Positions 14,201 to 25,529 of a stretch of DNA of 64,000 bases are shown here, one piece after another; position 1 is the first letter of the stretch, and every line of letters begins with the position of its first letter. The position numbers and the translations under genes were made by a program. Source of the stretch: Hymenolepis diminuta (lineage: Eukaryota; Platyhelminthes; Cestoda; Cyclophyllidea; Hymenolepididae). Where the stretch lies: NCBI GenBank assembly GCA_900708905.1, contig CAADRB010000016.1, positions 987,266 to 1,051,265 of the forward strand, read 5' to 3'. Below the pieces are notes generated by a model. That model saw nothing but the letters and a program-made list of their open reading frames with translations, was not told the DNA's origin and ran no database searches.

Positions 14201-16913
14201 AACAGCAATCGATTCCAACTCATTCAAGTATTGCCCCAAACATTTTCTAAATCCATAGAGATATAGAATAAAGATTGATTTTATTTTCTCAGTTTATAAC
14301 TCTTGATCGTTGGGAAATAATAGCTCGGAAATGAACATAATATTAAGCTAAGTGAAATTTAACTGAAGATCCAAGTGCTTATCGTAATCCTCATATTAAC
14401 CTAATAGCAAACAGTAAAATATGTTTTTGATAAGTTCCATAAACCCAATCCGCAATCATCAGTTAGTTCGAAAACTTGGGAACAGCACTTCGACAGCAAC
14501 AAATCACTTAGAAAACGAACTCAGCGAAAATTGAGAAAGCTTAACCAAAACAACCAATAGAAATCCCACCAGTGCGTACTGGATAGCTTATCACTATGAA
14601 TGCTTTAATCGAAGAATTACTGAATCTTTCTCAAAGTGAAATATAACTAGTGTCACCGTACACAAACCAAATAGCGAGAAGGTAGAGAAGAGGATAACAG
14701 AATTACAATGTTCTTTCCTCAACTCAAGACATTTTCATTGAACGCTCAAAAAATTCAATAATTTGGTATGATAACTCACCAAAATACTGTCCTTTTGGAG
14801 ACTCTGGAGCGTCAATATAGTCCATCGATTTTGAATGAACGTTTACTTCAACATCATTCTCCTCCATGTCAAAATTTGTAGGTGGCGGCGGTGGCAGTTC
14901 AGCTGATATATCCACCGGAGAATTTCCTGTCGCGTCCGTTTGTTCAATAGGTGCTGGAGGAGGAGGAGGAGGAGACTAACAGTGGGAGAAAGAAACCAGT
15001 GATTCAAGAATACGGACATATTCTGTAGTCTGTGAGGTTAACGTGCTCATCTGCAAAATCAGAGGTCATGAAACCGACGCTCATCGGAATACGCTCAGTG
15101 ACACAGATGACCGATGACGCTAAATCCAGTCAATAAAGGGCATAACGCCTTTAGGCTAGTTCCCTGCTGCCCACGTCAAGTATTATCAACAGCACCATAA
15201 TGTTTAGTAAACTTTACAATAGCAGTAGTTTAAATTCAAGAAAGATATTAGTGCTGAGGTAAATTCGGAATTTCGAGAAAATAGCATCATGATTAAATGG
15301 TGAACTTCGTAGACGAGAATGCTTTCATGATTCCTACTATGAGAATACATACTACTTACATCAAACTATCTAGATACAGCAAAAGGAAACCGTTAAGGCG
15401 CATCAATCGTTCGCAGTTCCGGAACTGATTTGTGGAAATTATGGCCGACGCAGATAGTGGCTAAGCTACTGGCTATACTCTATCAAACTGAAAATACCTA
15501 CGTTTTATGACAATTTCACGTACTTAACTAATCATTCTAACTAGTTGGCACCCAATGAAACTTCTTCGTAAATGAAGAACGAAGTGACTAAACTCTATAT
15601 TTCAGATCACTTCCATCATCAGTCATTAATATCAACTTCCTTACTTTAATAGGGTCTGGACTGGACGCTGAAACCAATGCTACGTCGGAAATAAAAACTC
15701 AGCATCGTCAAAAAAAAACATTTTGAGGAGTTATAACATAAGAGGACCTCTAAACCATTAAGAGTAATATAGAATACAAATGGACAGACACAATAAGTTC
15801 GCTACCATTGAGTTCCTATAACCGTTTTGCTATCTGTTCCAAGACGTCCATCAACCATATGAAAATTGAATGAACACAAATTTGTATTTTGCAGAATTTG
15901 TGGACTTACTTAGACTTTTATATTTAATGAAGCTCAAGAACCAGCACAAAAAGGGTTAAAAGCAATTACAACAGAAAAAAAACCTACAGGTAGATCAGGA
16001 GTCTTTGAGTATTTCGGCTCGGATGGTGAATGCTTCTACAACGAAAATCGTGAAGTAAATTAATAAATTTCTCAGTAAAGAATGATTTCTTCTGCATATT
16101 ATTCAATTACCACTTCAACATCAATAGTTCTTTGCATGTCATTTTGCAAAGAGTTGACAGACGGCCCCGGCGTATTTGAATTTTCTTGGATTTGGACAAA
16201 TGCAGATGGTAACTAAGAAAAAAGAAGTACGGATTATAAAAGTTATTAAATACAAATGAAGAAAAGGTGAAGGAATTGCGAACTTACTCGAATTGGCTTA
16301 AGAGGCGTTCTTACAGAAACTTCATTTATATTACCTTGAGTCATAAGACCCTCCCAAAATTTGCGAAGTGATGATACATGCTCGTGATTTACATTGGCTA
16401 AACTTTCCTAAAATGTTATTAAAATAAAGGTAACTGATCATGATACTTACTCTAATTCTGCTGCGTTTGGGAGTAGTGCCCGATCTGTTTTCGTCAGTAC
16501 TGGATGCTTGCGATTGATTTAAGCACTGTCTTGAATGCCAAAGATTATCCTCCCATTGACGGATCTAGGGAAAAATCAATAATCGAATAGAGCTTACTTC
16601 GGCAACTAGGGCTTTATACTTATCCTTTGACACATATGCGGCAACTTCTACATTTTCCCTAGAAAACAAGTAAACAATGCAAAAAAACGCTTCTCTGTAT
16701 ACAATAAAAGTGAATTAAAGACAAATATCAGTAAGAAGTTTATCGAACAATTAAAACGAAAAATATGTAATAATAAATGTACAGAAAGCAGGATAATTGA
16801 GGTATTAGCAACACAGTAATTGCGATAAGACTGACACACTCGTAAGTAATTTTAGATGATAAATATATTATAATTTACTTGTTCTGATCGTCTTGCGACT
16901 TATCCATTCCCAT
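3876..16913 (-). CDS. ANLN: Anillin (actin/septin/RhoA-binding cytokinesis scaffold), complete
   Basis: Fourteen coding exons, in transcript order: 16913-16879, 16658-16598, 16564-16451, 16407-16288, 16212-16111, 16035-15988, 14975-14780, 12784-11957, 11118-10879, 10802-10565, 9067-8950, 7577-7083, 5275-4950, 4068-3876. They total 3114 nt, encoding 1037 aa plus TAG; every junction is GT-AG and in phase. Layout: Ser/Thr-rich basic N-terminus, polyproline tracts (~161-190), long acidic/Ser-rich disordered part, coiled coil (~503-545), anillin homology region (~550-862) and C-terminal PH domain (~863-1000). The motif GFLTIFDESGGMGVW followed by WCKL, then YWRYPEDEE and PIGRL, is diagnostic of the anillin PH domain. 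Anillins link RhoA, actomyosin, septins and membrane at the cleavage furrow. Length is close to that of vertebrate anillin. I see no clear counterpart of the described N-terminal formin- or myosin-binding segments. The start is the first of two nearby ATGs (MGMDK); UTRs are not defined. Confidence 0.93.
5474..6395 (+). mobile_element. LTR family A, copy A2: solo LTR in anillin intron 12
   Basis: The element starts TGAAGGATGAACC and ends GCTACA. It is flanked by TGCT on both sides (5470-5473 and 6396-6399), consistent with a 4-bp target duplication (5 bp if the terminal A is shared). It aligns, in reverse orientation, with the copy at 29583-30131, including the GACATCG, CGGTCCTGTCTGCACCGGCCTGTCCTTC and ACACACAC blocks. 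No internal sequence follows the GCTACA end, so it is a solo LTR. It carries a 483-base N gap, so its true length is unknown; the sister copy is 549 bp. Confidence 0.75.
5849..6331. other. Assembly gap (483 N)
   Basis: A run of N lies inside solo LTR A2. The equivalent stretch of the complete copy at 29583-30131 is only about 110 bases, so the N count probably overstates the missing sequence, unless this copy contains an insertion. Confidence 0.95.
7083..11118 (-). CDS. ANLN: Anillin exons 9-12: coiled coil and anillin homology region
   Basis: Exon 9 (11118-10879) starts with EIMEAEEAASLRRMERIKQ, a heptad-like helix, and ends FNLQFLLAC. Exon 10 (10802-10565) continues QRRQSLLDELSVLNTG, then SRVLIPPMRGEPLRARF, a basic strand region. 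Exon 11 (9067-8950) gives CVGEGRMYHTQVV. Exon 12 (7577-7083) gives PLRPDFAINIEIYCLQ, a Ser-rich insert, a C2-like end with EMPLILLGLPRS, and KRGFL, the start of the PH domain. In characterised anillins this region binds RhoA and adopts a C2-like fold. Intron 10 is only 76 nt; introns 9, 11 and 12 are 838, 1497 and 1372 nt by position (11119-11956, 9068-10564, 7578-8949). Confidence 0.9.
8030..8085 (+). repeat. tRNA-like fragment with A- and B-box motifs
   Basis: TGGCGAAGTCA (A-box-like) is followed by GAGTTCGATACCC (B-box-like) after about 10 bases. The anticodon region is too short for a functional tRNA, so this is a decayed tRNA-derived or SINE-like fragment in anillin intron 11. Confidence 0.35.
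9510..9690. repeat. Repeat family E, copy E1
   Basis: This segment aligns with 38690-38890. Shared features in the same order are a CTGCATTC-like block, a C-rich tract (CCATTTCCCTCTCC), a poly(A)-signal-like CAATAAACTC, a pyrimidine tract, TTGTTGTGCGGTAAAGA and a final AGCCGCT. The order resembles the end part of an LTR, but no termini are visible. It lies in anillin intron 11 by position (9068-10564 lies between exons 10 and 11). Confidence 0.45.
11450..11930 (+). repeat. Repeat family B, copy B1
   Basis: This aligns over about 480 bp with 52815-53375 and with 34950-35490 and 54940-55375. Shared blocks include GGCAAATCGAT, TCTCTAATA..GCAAATTTC, GGGAAAGCAA, ACAGGATCA, GTTTTAAGTCTTA-like, GAGAAGTAATTAT and CCAAATCTCTACCCTTTTC, ending near TGCATTCGCTTGTCC. 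It has no coding capacity and lies inside anillin intron 8. Confidence 0.55.
11957..12784 (-). CDS. ANLN: Anillin exon 8, large disordered linker
   Basis: This 828-nt exon encodes about 276 residues of low-complexity Ser/Thr/Asp/Glu-rich sequence, including TTTATSSATTG, acidic EYEEDTEAGG, RRQSKDSRRSS and SRRISRDAS. Basic-Ser patches of the RRxS type are possible kinase sites. There is no globular domain. It starts after acceptor CATTCCAG and ends at donor G|GTATGC, leaving one base that completes a Glu codon with exon 9. The protein track agrees with a long central disordered region in other anillins. Confidence 0.88.
12960..13210 (+). repeat. Repeat family D fragment
   Basis: It ends with CACAGCAGAGCTTA and ATTCACTCAAGGT (about 13175-13205), nearly the same as ATAGCAGAGCTTACCGGAATTCACTCGAGG at 62090-62120 when read in short blocks. 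The 5' part resembles the TTTTGGAATC and CATGATTGATC blocks of other family D copies. It lies in anillin intron 7. Confidence 0.35.
14780..14975 (-). CDS. ANLN: Anillin exon 7, polyproline segment
   Basis: The exon begins SPPPPPPAPIEQT and continues with ELPPPPPTNF, two proline runs that could bind SH3, WW or profilin-type partners. It ends in acidic sequence and DAPESPKGQYF. The acceptor is CTGTTAG and the donor GTGAGT. A (GGA)n run on the plus strand encodes the first proline tract, so it is both coding and a microsatellite that may vary in length. Confidence 0.85.
15988..16913 (-). CDS. ANLN: Anillin N-terminal exons 1-6 with mini-introns
   Basis: Six small exons encode residues 1-160. 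Introns between them are 220, 33, 43, 75 and 75 nt. Exon 1 (35 nt) encodes MGMDKSQDDQN and splits a Lys codon with exon 2. The exon 2-3 junction reads KYKALVAE-IRQWEDNLW, an amphipathic stretch. Exon 3 ends with the basic cluster TPKRSRIR, a possible nuclear localisation signal; anillins are nuclear in interphase in other animals. Exon 4 contains SSLRKFWEGLM. The 33-nt intron (16565-16597) has GTAAGC at its donor and TTTTTCCCTAG at its acceptor. No transcript is available to confirm these tiny introns, but the open frame requires all of them. Confidence 0.85.
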
Positions 16914-18040
16914 AAAAGTGAAATCACACAACTTTCAAAGGAAATTGCGCGCCAGCTACGAAATAATGTTTTACCGAAGTTTTAAATAATGTCCTTTTGT
17001 ATTTAGATTTTACAATATACTTTAGTATTTCCATCGATTTTAATATAATTTAACTTTCAGCATTATATTGACACCTTAGAGAAGCAATTTTTACCGAAAA
17101 GATTATTATTTATTAAATCATGTATTACATGGCACACCGTCTGTGGAATATTCCTTCTCAATTAAAAGAACCTTATAAACACAGCTATATTTGGTATCAG
17201 GAGAAAAGCTTGCTTAATTTTAAGACAATATAACTTTATTAACTTGTTGGATATGATTTCTATTACTCCGACTCTCAACCTTATTGGAGAAATTTTCGGC
17301 AGCTTAAATAATATTCGTACAGTTATGTTCAAATTTTGTACCGAAATCTTGACAAAATTTATTTAAGCCGCTGGAGCACATAATAGTCTTTCATTAGGGA
17401 AAAATTTTATATTACAAAGATATATTTCCATCGATAATGTGAATTGTTTCACTTCAAGCCATATTTGTTTTTTGTAATCAAGTTATGTGAACTGGAGTCA
17501 TATAGAAGAAATAAGTCAAATTATTCATGTCGCTAATCATTGCGGAGGTGATCGGGAAGTCACCCCATTTTTCTTACACATAAATTAGAGTTTATATGCA
17601 AACTGACCTTCGTTTGACGTTAGTCATGTTCCCGCGTCGATATCTACGGTTGATGACGAGCATCTTTGTAGGTATTTACGTCCAAACACAGTTGGACCGT
17701 CTTTGGATACCGTTGCCGAGATCTTATAGCCAGTCAATCAAATCTGGTCACCAGGTGCCCGCTATCCACACAGCTGGATGTTCACCGATCTCGTTTTGAA
17801 CACACCCACACATGATAAAGCGAAAGCATTTCCGTCCCTTCTATTTTAACCATTTTCTAGTTATCAAGTTAATGTATCTCAATTCATTCTATTCATCTAC
17901 ACAATCCACCTTAGAATAAATTTTTCTAGCATTCCACCAAAGTCCCAGAAAGCAATATTACTAAAGATAATTGATATACCTTTTGCGCTAAATTAAATAC
18001 AACTTATCAAATTTTCTACAGATTGAGGGTAGGAATTGAG
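16914..18040. other. Intergenic region between anillin and mL64
   Basis: About 1.1 kb separates the mL64 stop from the anillin start on the same strand. It must hold the mL64 3' end and the anillin promoter or trans-splice site. The 17 bases after 16940 include the only GC-rich patch (GCGCGCC). I see no clear TATA box, no coding exon and no strong poly(A) signal close to the mL64 stop. The spacing is much larger than is usual for a flatworm operon. Confidence 0.5.
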
Positions 18041-20206
18041 TCATTTCTTTTTCTTTGTAGCCTTTTTCGCCAATTTTTCTTCTTCCTGTTTTTCCTCAAC
18101 CATTTTGAGGAATTTTGGATCTCGATGATCTACGTAGTAACCAAATTTGTCTCGAGCCTAAAATACAGATTAAAAAGAAATTAGCTTTTCAAAAACTCGG
18201 AAAAATAGTACAACATAACTAATTCGCAATTAATGATCACCAAAAAAGACGATACTCAATGATTTTTAAATAATAGATACATCACTGTAAATTGGCATAG
18301 GAAAATACATTCTAACAATACTAATTAGGTGAAATAAAGCATAACCTAATCAACCTATGGCTATAAAACTCTCCTAATCTACAAATGACTTATAGAATTT
18401 ATTGAGAGAACAGCAGATGAGGATAATGCTCAGGAGATGGGCTATAGTCAATAACCTGATCGAAGATATTTCCATGATAAATTATCTGTATATTCTCAGC
18501 CCTTTATCGACAAAGTATTTCATTTCCAAATCCTACATAAACCTCGTTCAATGTAAACAAAAACGAAACATTCGGATGTCTCGTTTCCAGTTGCCTTTGT
18601 CATCAATCTAATCTCCCTTTCCATAAATTCGGTTGCTAGAATCAAGACAGCCATTGATAATGTAAAGACCAAGGCTGCTCAAAAAACGCAGACACAATAC
18701 TTTCGTGAATATAATCTTTAAACCTAAGACAAAACTGGAAAATAATCCCAAAATGCAGGAAAAGTAAATGCTCCCTCTCTCTCTTCCATGTAGTAGAACT
18801 TGAAATCAATGCATCCTATTGTCGAATTCTTACGCTCTATAGGATCCTTAAACAGCTGAACTTAATACCATATCAAATCCGAGTTTTCATTGAGACAAAT
18901 ATAGGAATTGAACTTAAGCTTACACACTGTATACAATAAAAATATGAACAAACCTATTAGGATAATCAAACACAAGATTTGTAAAGGGCATCTGAGGAGC
19001 CGATCTTTAAGGTATTTTGAATGATAACGGTACAATCTAAAAAATATCTTCTTCGGAGAACCGATAAAACAGTTCCCTGTCTTCTGTAATTTTAAGAGGC
19101 AGAACTTTATTATGAAATGAATCTTCGAAGCTAAACTCCGACCAAACTTCAAACAAAAATTTCGACAGAAAAGGTAGCACCAATAATAACACTCGCCTTT
19201 GAAATATATTTAATTTTCAGGACAGGAATCTTTGAATTTCACCTCCCCTTTCATTAGTCAATGGGACGTCGATATCTGAATAACTACACGTTCAACATTA
19301 ACCTAAAATATCTAGTCATTTTTCCCGATCACATCAAGTGATTGATCAGTGTGGAAATTCATCCTTAAAAATCACAAACAGTGACCGGTAACTCTTAACA
19401 GTTCAAGGTAGAACTGATCAGACAGTTCTTATTAGATAGATTAAGGAGACAGATGATTAAAAAAATCAAAGCTATGAAGTAAGTTTTAAAAAAAGACAGA
19501 GAAGAAGGTAAGAGAGCATGGATGGTAACTTACATCTTCAAGTAATTGCCGTTTCTTTTCATCTATGGCTTTAGCAGATTCTACCTTCTTGGCTTGTGAC
19601 GCATAATATTTCTCCATAACTTCTGGCAACCGTTTCAAATTTTCTTTAACTTTACGGATTCTAAATAAAATTTAAACTAATGTAATAAGTAATTCTTATA
19701 CAAATTTCGGTAAAAATATACCAAAAATACCTTTCAGCATTAGCCTTCGCTTCTTCTGCCTTTTCTTGGGCTCTGGTCCTCTTAAACTCCTCAATGTCTG
19801 GTTCTAATAATCTCTTTAGCTCCATTTCTCTTTCCAATTCTTCATATGAATCGAATACTTCACAGGGATTAACACCGCTCTTTAGTCCATATATGCCAAA
19901 CAAACGACGTTGATAGGCAAGTGTTTTCTCATGATCATATTTAATGGGAACTGGAATGCGGTTATGTCTGGAGTCTAGATAGTGGGGAAGGCGGTTTATG
20001 TCGAGGGCTTTTAATTCATGAGGAACTATTTTGGTGGATGCCCATTCAGCATCCCATTGTTCCTGAACAGAAGGGTGACCTTTACTCAGATTGTCATAGT
20101 CGTTGAGACTAAATGGATCCCACCAAACTGGATGGAATTTTTTGCCTCTGGTTTGGCTGGAGAATATAGGCAAAAGTCTCTTAGACGCTAACTGAGCACT
20201 ATACAT
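18041..20206 (-). CDS. GADD45GIP1: Mitochondrial large-subunit ribosomal protein mL64 (CRIF1/GADD45GIP1 family), complete
   Basis: Three coding exons: 20206-19731, 19660-19534 and 18157-18041, 720 nt in total, encoding 239 aa plus TGA. Introns are 70 nt and 1376 nt, both GT-AG. The N-terminus MYSAQLASKRLLPIFSSQTR is basic and hydroxylated, fitting a mitochondrial presequence. Family hallmarks: RRLFGIYGLKSGVNPCEVF (the YGxxSGVxP block), a Glu/Lys-rich helix, KRLPEVMEKYYAS, and the end block DKFGYYVDHRDPKFLKMVEEK followed by a Lys-rich tail. In mammals this protein is part of the mitoribosomal large subunit near the exit tunnel and is needed for inner-membrane insertion of OXPHOS subunits; it has also been described as a nuclear GADD45 partner. 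Length is close to the human protein. Confidence is high from motif order; a promoter is not defined. Confidence 0.92.
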
Positions 20207-23200
20207 GATGCGAAAATCCCAAAGTCAATGATATAATTCAAGGTCGAAGGGGTTACATGTCAATTGGCTACAATTCACACATTCATAAAATCGGTGAAAT
20301 TTCACAAAATATCAAGTTACTAAATTCTCAAAAAAAGTCGTAAAAGTAAACATAAATTTTAGGTTTACTAAGTAAGACTAATCAACTCAATATTTTTTTG
20401 TTTGTGCGATTGGAAATTTTCTTAGGTTGTTTGATTATTTAGGATTGTCTGTTTACACAAAATGATTTTATTAGTCCTATGATTTTTCATGTATTTGTTA
20501 TATTTTAGGGGTCGACATATTTTTAAGGCTTTTATTCCCTCCGTAACTAGGTTTTAGTTTAATTAAGAACATATCATATATTTCTTGTAATAACCGACTC
20601 CGTATTTCCTTCATTCACCTGCTAGTAAGGTTAATAAAAAGAATTTCCTACTCTCAGAGATTAGAAATCTGAGAGACTTTAAAATCAAACCATTTATGAA
20701 TCGTAATGTTAAATGTTACTTAATTTTAACGTTTATCAGTTATTCTAACCTTTAATGATTTTGAAGACTCGATTTTTAAGGGATGGAATCAATTATATTT
20801 AACATAAAGTACTGAAGAATCTCTTATTTTTATCATTTACCATGATCTATAGTTAATTTTAACATAAGGATCAAATCAAATCCGTAAGTTAGACTGGGAT
20901 ATGCATAACAGCCATTAAAACCTTACCTGGAGGAAAGGAAAAAAAGAAATTTTAAGATTTCAGTCTTGAAGGATAATATCTCTACCAATCTTGTTATCTC
21001 TTTACTTTAAAGATATTCATGGCTTGAGATATATGGGAGCATTATAATTGGATAGAGTTCAGTTTTGTCAGTGATAATTACACTTGTTTCGTTTCACAAA
21101 CTTGTTCTAATTCACCAAATGTTTCGAGAAAGCATTCGTACTTAAATATGATCTAAGTCTATTTATATTTCTATGTATTTTACAAAAATCGATTTAATCG
21201 GGTTCTTCAAATATTACTTATTAATTTTACTGGGGACTTAATTCGCTTATGCCAACTTTCCCTTTTACACCGAAATGCGGTATCTATATAAAATATTGAT
21301 TGCTGGAAGAATAGGTTACCTTCATTTATAACCTATTAGTGTAATTGTTTTGAAATACCGCTTTCTGAATGAGGCATCTTACAGTTGACCCTAAAAATAG
21401 TTTTATGAAGGCTTTTTTAAGCGAGAATATTATTAGATTAATGACGAATGATACAGATAATGGTAATAAAGGGTTTAGAACAAAAAAATATAAATTGCGT
21501 CTAAAAAAATTGATGGGGAAACCTAAGGACTGCATTCGAAATGCGGTTTCATTAAAAGCATATTAGTAAATTCTTTGACGCTGTGTCATTTTTTTTTTTC
21601 ATTCTTTTGTCGTCTTTCAAAATGATTCGAGAAGAGCGAACGTAGAAATGGTAATTATATTAAACAGCTATGTAGATAAGAGGATAAATTAGTTTAATTA
21701 TAAGGATCGCTTCAGGATTAAAACAAATTCGCTTCTGTTTTATTTACAAGCAGATTTTTTCCATTACTTGTTATCCCTTTTTCCTCTTTCATAGCTCAAG
21801 TGATGGGTTAAAATGAAGAGGGTGTGTTTTCATAAGGACTTTTTAGCTGTTTGATCCCACTTTATTTTTCCACGGTTTGCATATATGTTTACCCCTTCTT
21901 AACTTTTTTCCTCATCCTTCTCCTACCTTCTACCATACAAATCCCACTGAGAAGTAGGAAAGCGCACAAGAAAACTGTGTGCAAAGTAAGCAAAAAGGCG
22001 CAAAACACATCGTTGTTCAGCCCCCACGAATTTGACTGATTCTGGCTCAGTGCCAAGTTATCCGCGTGCCATGTATTGGCAGCAGCTGCTCTGTTAGTAG
22101 TAGCTGCAGAATGAAATTACGCATTTCAGATCTCAAATATGAAGGAGGAGGAGGAGGAGGAGGAGATGTAATATATATAGTTTTATTTTTGGCACCAAGT
22201 GAGGTGGTATTTAAATTCAGGTTGACTTGCGTAATCTCTGCACTGATCATTTTAGGTGAAAATTAAGGTGAAATCCCAAGTACCGAAATATCGCCATTTC
22301 TTCCATTAACCTGAACATTCTCATTCTTCGGTGTTTCATCTTTAAAGCGGGATTTATATGAGGCAACGGCTACTCAAATTCAAAAGAAATCTGTATTATA
22401 TAAGGCCGAAAATTTCTACTTACTGAATATATACAGTATTGACATATTTATGACCTTCTGTTCAGTTCAGTCCTTGGATAGAAAGCTTTTGCCTATTGTC
22501 TTAGGGTCAGATCGATTTCATTTTAAGATTTTGCGGATACCGTCTCACATCTTTTTTACGAAATGAAACATCATCACACTGTTGTTATACTTACATGAAA
22601 TGGCCACTTCCCTTATTTTAATGAGTTTATTTTTAGCATTTAAATGCCCTCCCATAACTCACCATATAAACATACTGATGCCAGCCATTTCTACCGGACC
22701 TGTCAAGATAATAAAAGAGCAGAGATTTCTGAGATAGCTTTCAAATTCCTTTGCCGTTAAACTCCTAACACTGGATTTCATGGCTTTTGTAATTTCCAAT
22801 TGAAAGCTTACCAACACACTAAAGCTCCTCTTTTTATTACATTTGAAGAATTCAGGCATTACCTCTGGAATCCTATTTATTCGAGGTTGATGAGGCATGC
22901 GTGCTCACAGTAATAGCCTGCCAACCGTAAAGCTTGGGAGGGATAAATTTCCATCCCAGAGTCACTAAATGCCCTGCTCCAAATTGTCCAAAATTATGAG
23001 TCTGAAGAGGTATTAAAACTAGGACGCTTTTTTTGGGGTGAAAATATTTTACAACAAGATATTAAAAGATAATAGATAGTAAAGACTGGAGTGAGCAGAT
23101 GAATCCGAAGTCGATGAAAGATTAAAATGTGGAGAGAGGCTAGACAAGAGGAGAGTAATCCACTGGTCAGACATTCATTGGCTTTATTTAGAATCTATGC

Positions 23201-25500
23201 ACCTGCAATAGGGTTGTGATACGCAGGAGAAGGCTGAACCAATTACTGAGAATTATTGGACTTCACGGCCGAAGTGGCAGAAAATAATTGGTTAGGCAAG
23301 AGACCAAGGAATAAATGATAATTTATCTTGTCATGTCGTGATCTCTGATGGTTATGACGTGGAGGTGGCACATTGATGACAGAGCATTAATATTACACAT
23401 CCGGTGTACGGCACCATTGTTTGGACTTCATATCAGTCAGGTAAAATTTAGCAAAATAAATTCTGCGACAATGGAAAAAAATAACGAGGAAGGCTCTTTA
23501 TTCGCAAATTTTTAAATAAAATGCACTTTATTTTATCTACTTTTACTTAGATGATTTGCTTGTAAATCAATGCACATTTAATCAAATGAATGTCATTTAA
23601 ATTGATAGGGTGCCAGTAAACCTACTTCTGTTAAATGTTCTCTTCGACATCTTACAATTTCCTTTTATTTCCTGGAATATTCAGATAGTGAAATATCCTT
23701 TGCTTTTTGAATCGAACTATAATTTAAGAGAAAGAGAAAATGTATTCAAAACAAGGTAGTGGACTAACAAAAGTAATCAAGTTTTCATTTCCCACTTGTA
23801 CATACTAAATCAACTTTTGGAGATCAGGAAATTATATCGAAAACTGTTATGACGTAACCAACTAGAAGTCCCGGTGGTAATCTCGCAGAGTCACCAATCT
23901 AGAAAACTCGGTAATGCAGCAACTTAACACAGAAGCTAATAATCCACGGCAGATAAGAAGGCACGTTATAGTCAACACGCGTGTGTTCACGAAACTCAAT
24001 CGGTATCGGCTTAAACAAATAAGTATAATCATCAAGTGTCTTTTATCAGTGGAGAAATAAAGAAAGAAATGACATTTTAATTCATAGAAGAAATATTGCG
24101 AACGGGGAAAATAATTATCGTTTCTTCTAACAAAACCAGTGTTTGAATGAACTAGCTTTAACGCATTTGGACATACTAAACTTTGAATATAAAGCTCTTA
24201 AAGAAACAGAGGAGTAAGTAATTTCAAAATATACCCTCACGGTTCCACAAAGAAAGTCCGATATATGGGGTTGTTAAGGGGTAGCATGTGTTTTAAAAGT
24301 GGAACATAAGAAAAACATGCATAGAGCATGATATTTCACTTGAATATCGCCTTGTACTTACTTATTTACCTGCATTTTCTTAACCCACTCGGGATTCTTT
24401 TATGAAAATTATTGTCTTCAATTTTGCCGGACAATACTTGGCGGTCTTTGTGCCGATCGGAGTATATGATTCTTTAATGACTCATCACCATCTGTGTACT
24501 AGAACAACCAGTTTCCGAATTTCAAACTACGTCTGTACCTTAGTACGCTCGTAAACACTAAAGCCTGCAGATCCTTAGAATACGTTACTTTTCAGTCATT
24601 TTGTAAAGGTAATGCACGACAGGAAACACAGATGGAAAATATATTTACTTGGTATAAAGTAGCACTAATCCTGCCAACAAAGTTAATTTGAGAGTCCTTA
24701 TGAATCTAATGATCTTTTCAAGGCTAATCTTTTCCAAATATGAGAACCAGGAATATTGGAAACCTGTAAATGAATATGATAAGAGGAGATAGAATAAAAG
24801 GGAGGGAGAGAGTGGGAAATAGGAGAGCTCGGCGTAGTCTAATCAGCGAGTACGAATGTAGGGTAGGTCTGGCTTTGTGTCATTTGTGAGTCCTTCTGTG
24901 ACAGTTTAAGGTGAACAGACCCTTGAGTCATCGTGTGTACACTACAAATACAAAGGGTATGAGCATGTAGTGGCAAGTAGTAACCATGGTATTTAAATAC
25001 TAACAGATAACCTATGCATCTCACCAGGGTAACTTAACTACAGTCCAAATAGTTTGAAAAACTGAATAGGTCTATTTAGGGGGCATAGTAATGGAGAATG
25101 TCACGTTAGTTGATAGCGAACTGTAACCAATTCAAGTATGAACTATTTCAGAGGATTGTCGGTGAGTGAAAAGTATGGACCTATTGTGAGATTACAATTT
25201 AGCGTTGTTTTCGTTAAAATGTTCGTATAAAGTATACGAGTTGGGTGGGAGACCTATGGAATTCAGTATTACGTTAGCCGAGTAATGGCAAGTGAAAATG
25301 TAGGATTTCGGTCATGAAAGTGAATATTCGAATTGCACTTTGCATCGTAGTGTCTTTTAGATATTCATCGTCTGAGATATTTGAGGGCTTTCTGCTCAAC
25401 TGGATTTAAACATTAATAAGATTTAGTGCTAAGTATAGACAATCACATTCAATTACTATTATTATTAGCCACAATAACGTAAAAATATTGTCCTTAACTG
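20207..25500. other. Gene-free AT-rich region
   Basis: No exon can be supported here. Short ORFs such as 21369-21566 and 22659-22898 have no family motifs or consistent splice context. The only simple feature is a (GGA)7 run at 22144-22164. The first few hundred bases above 20206 should include the mL64 promoter, but no element stands out. Confidence 0.5.
22144..22164 (+). repeat. (GGA)7 microsatellite
   Basis: Seven uninterrupted GGA units. Unlike the (GGA)n at 14957-14975, which codes for prolines of anillin on the other strand, this one is not in any exon that I can support. Confidence 0.9.
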
Positions 25501-25529
25501 TGGGAAAGTAATTGATATCGGCTAAGAGA

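Noticed and set aside
16914..18040. mL64 and anillin as an operon
   Set aside because: Same strand, but 1.1 kb apart; flatworm polycistrons usually have much shorter gaps.
18862..19152. 96-codon minus ORF with a hydrophobic segment
   Set aside because: It lies inside mL64 intron 2 without family motifs; AT-rich DNA readily gives Phe/Leu/Ile-rich frames.
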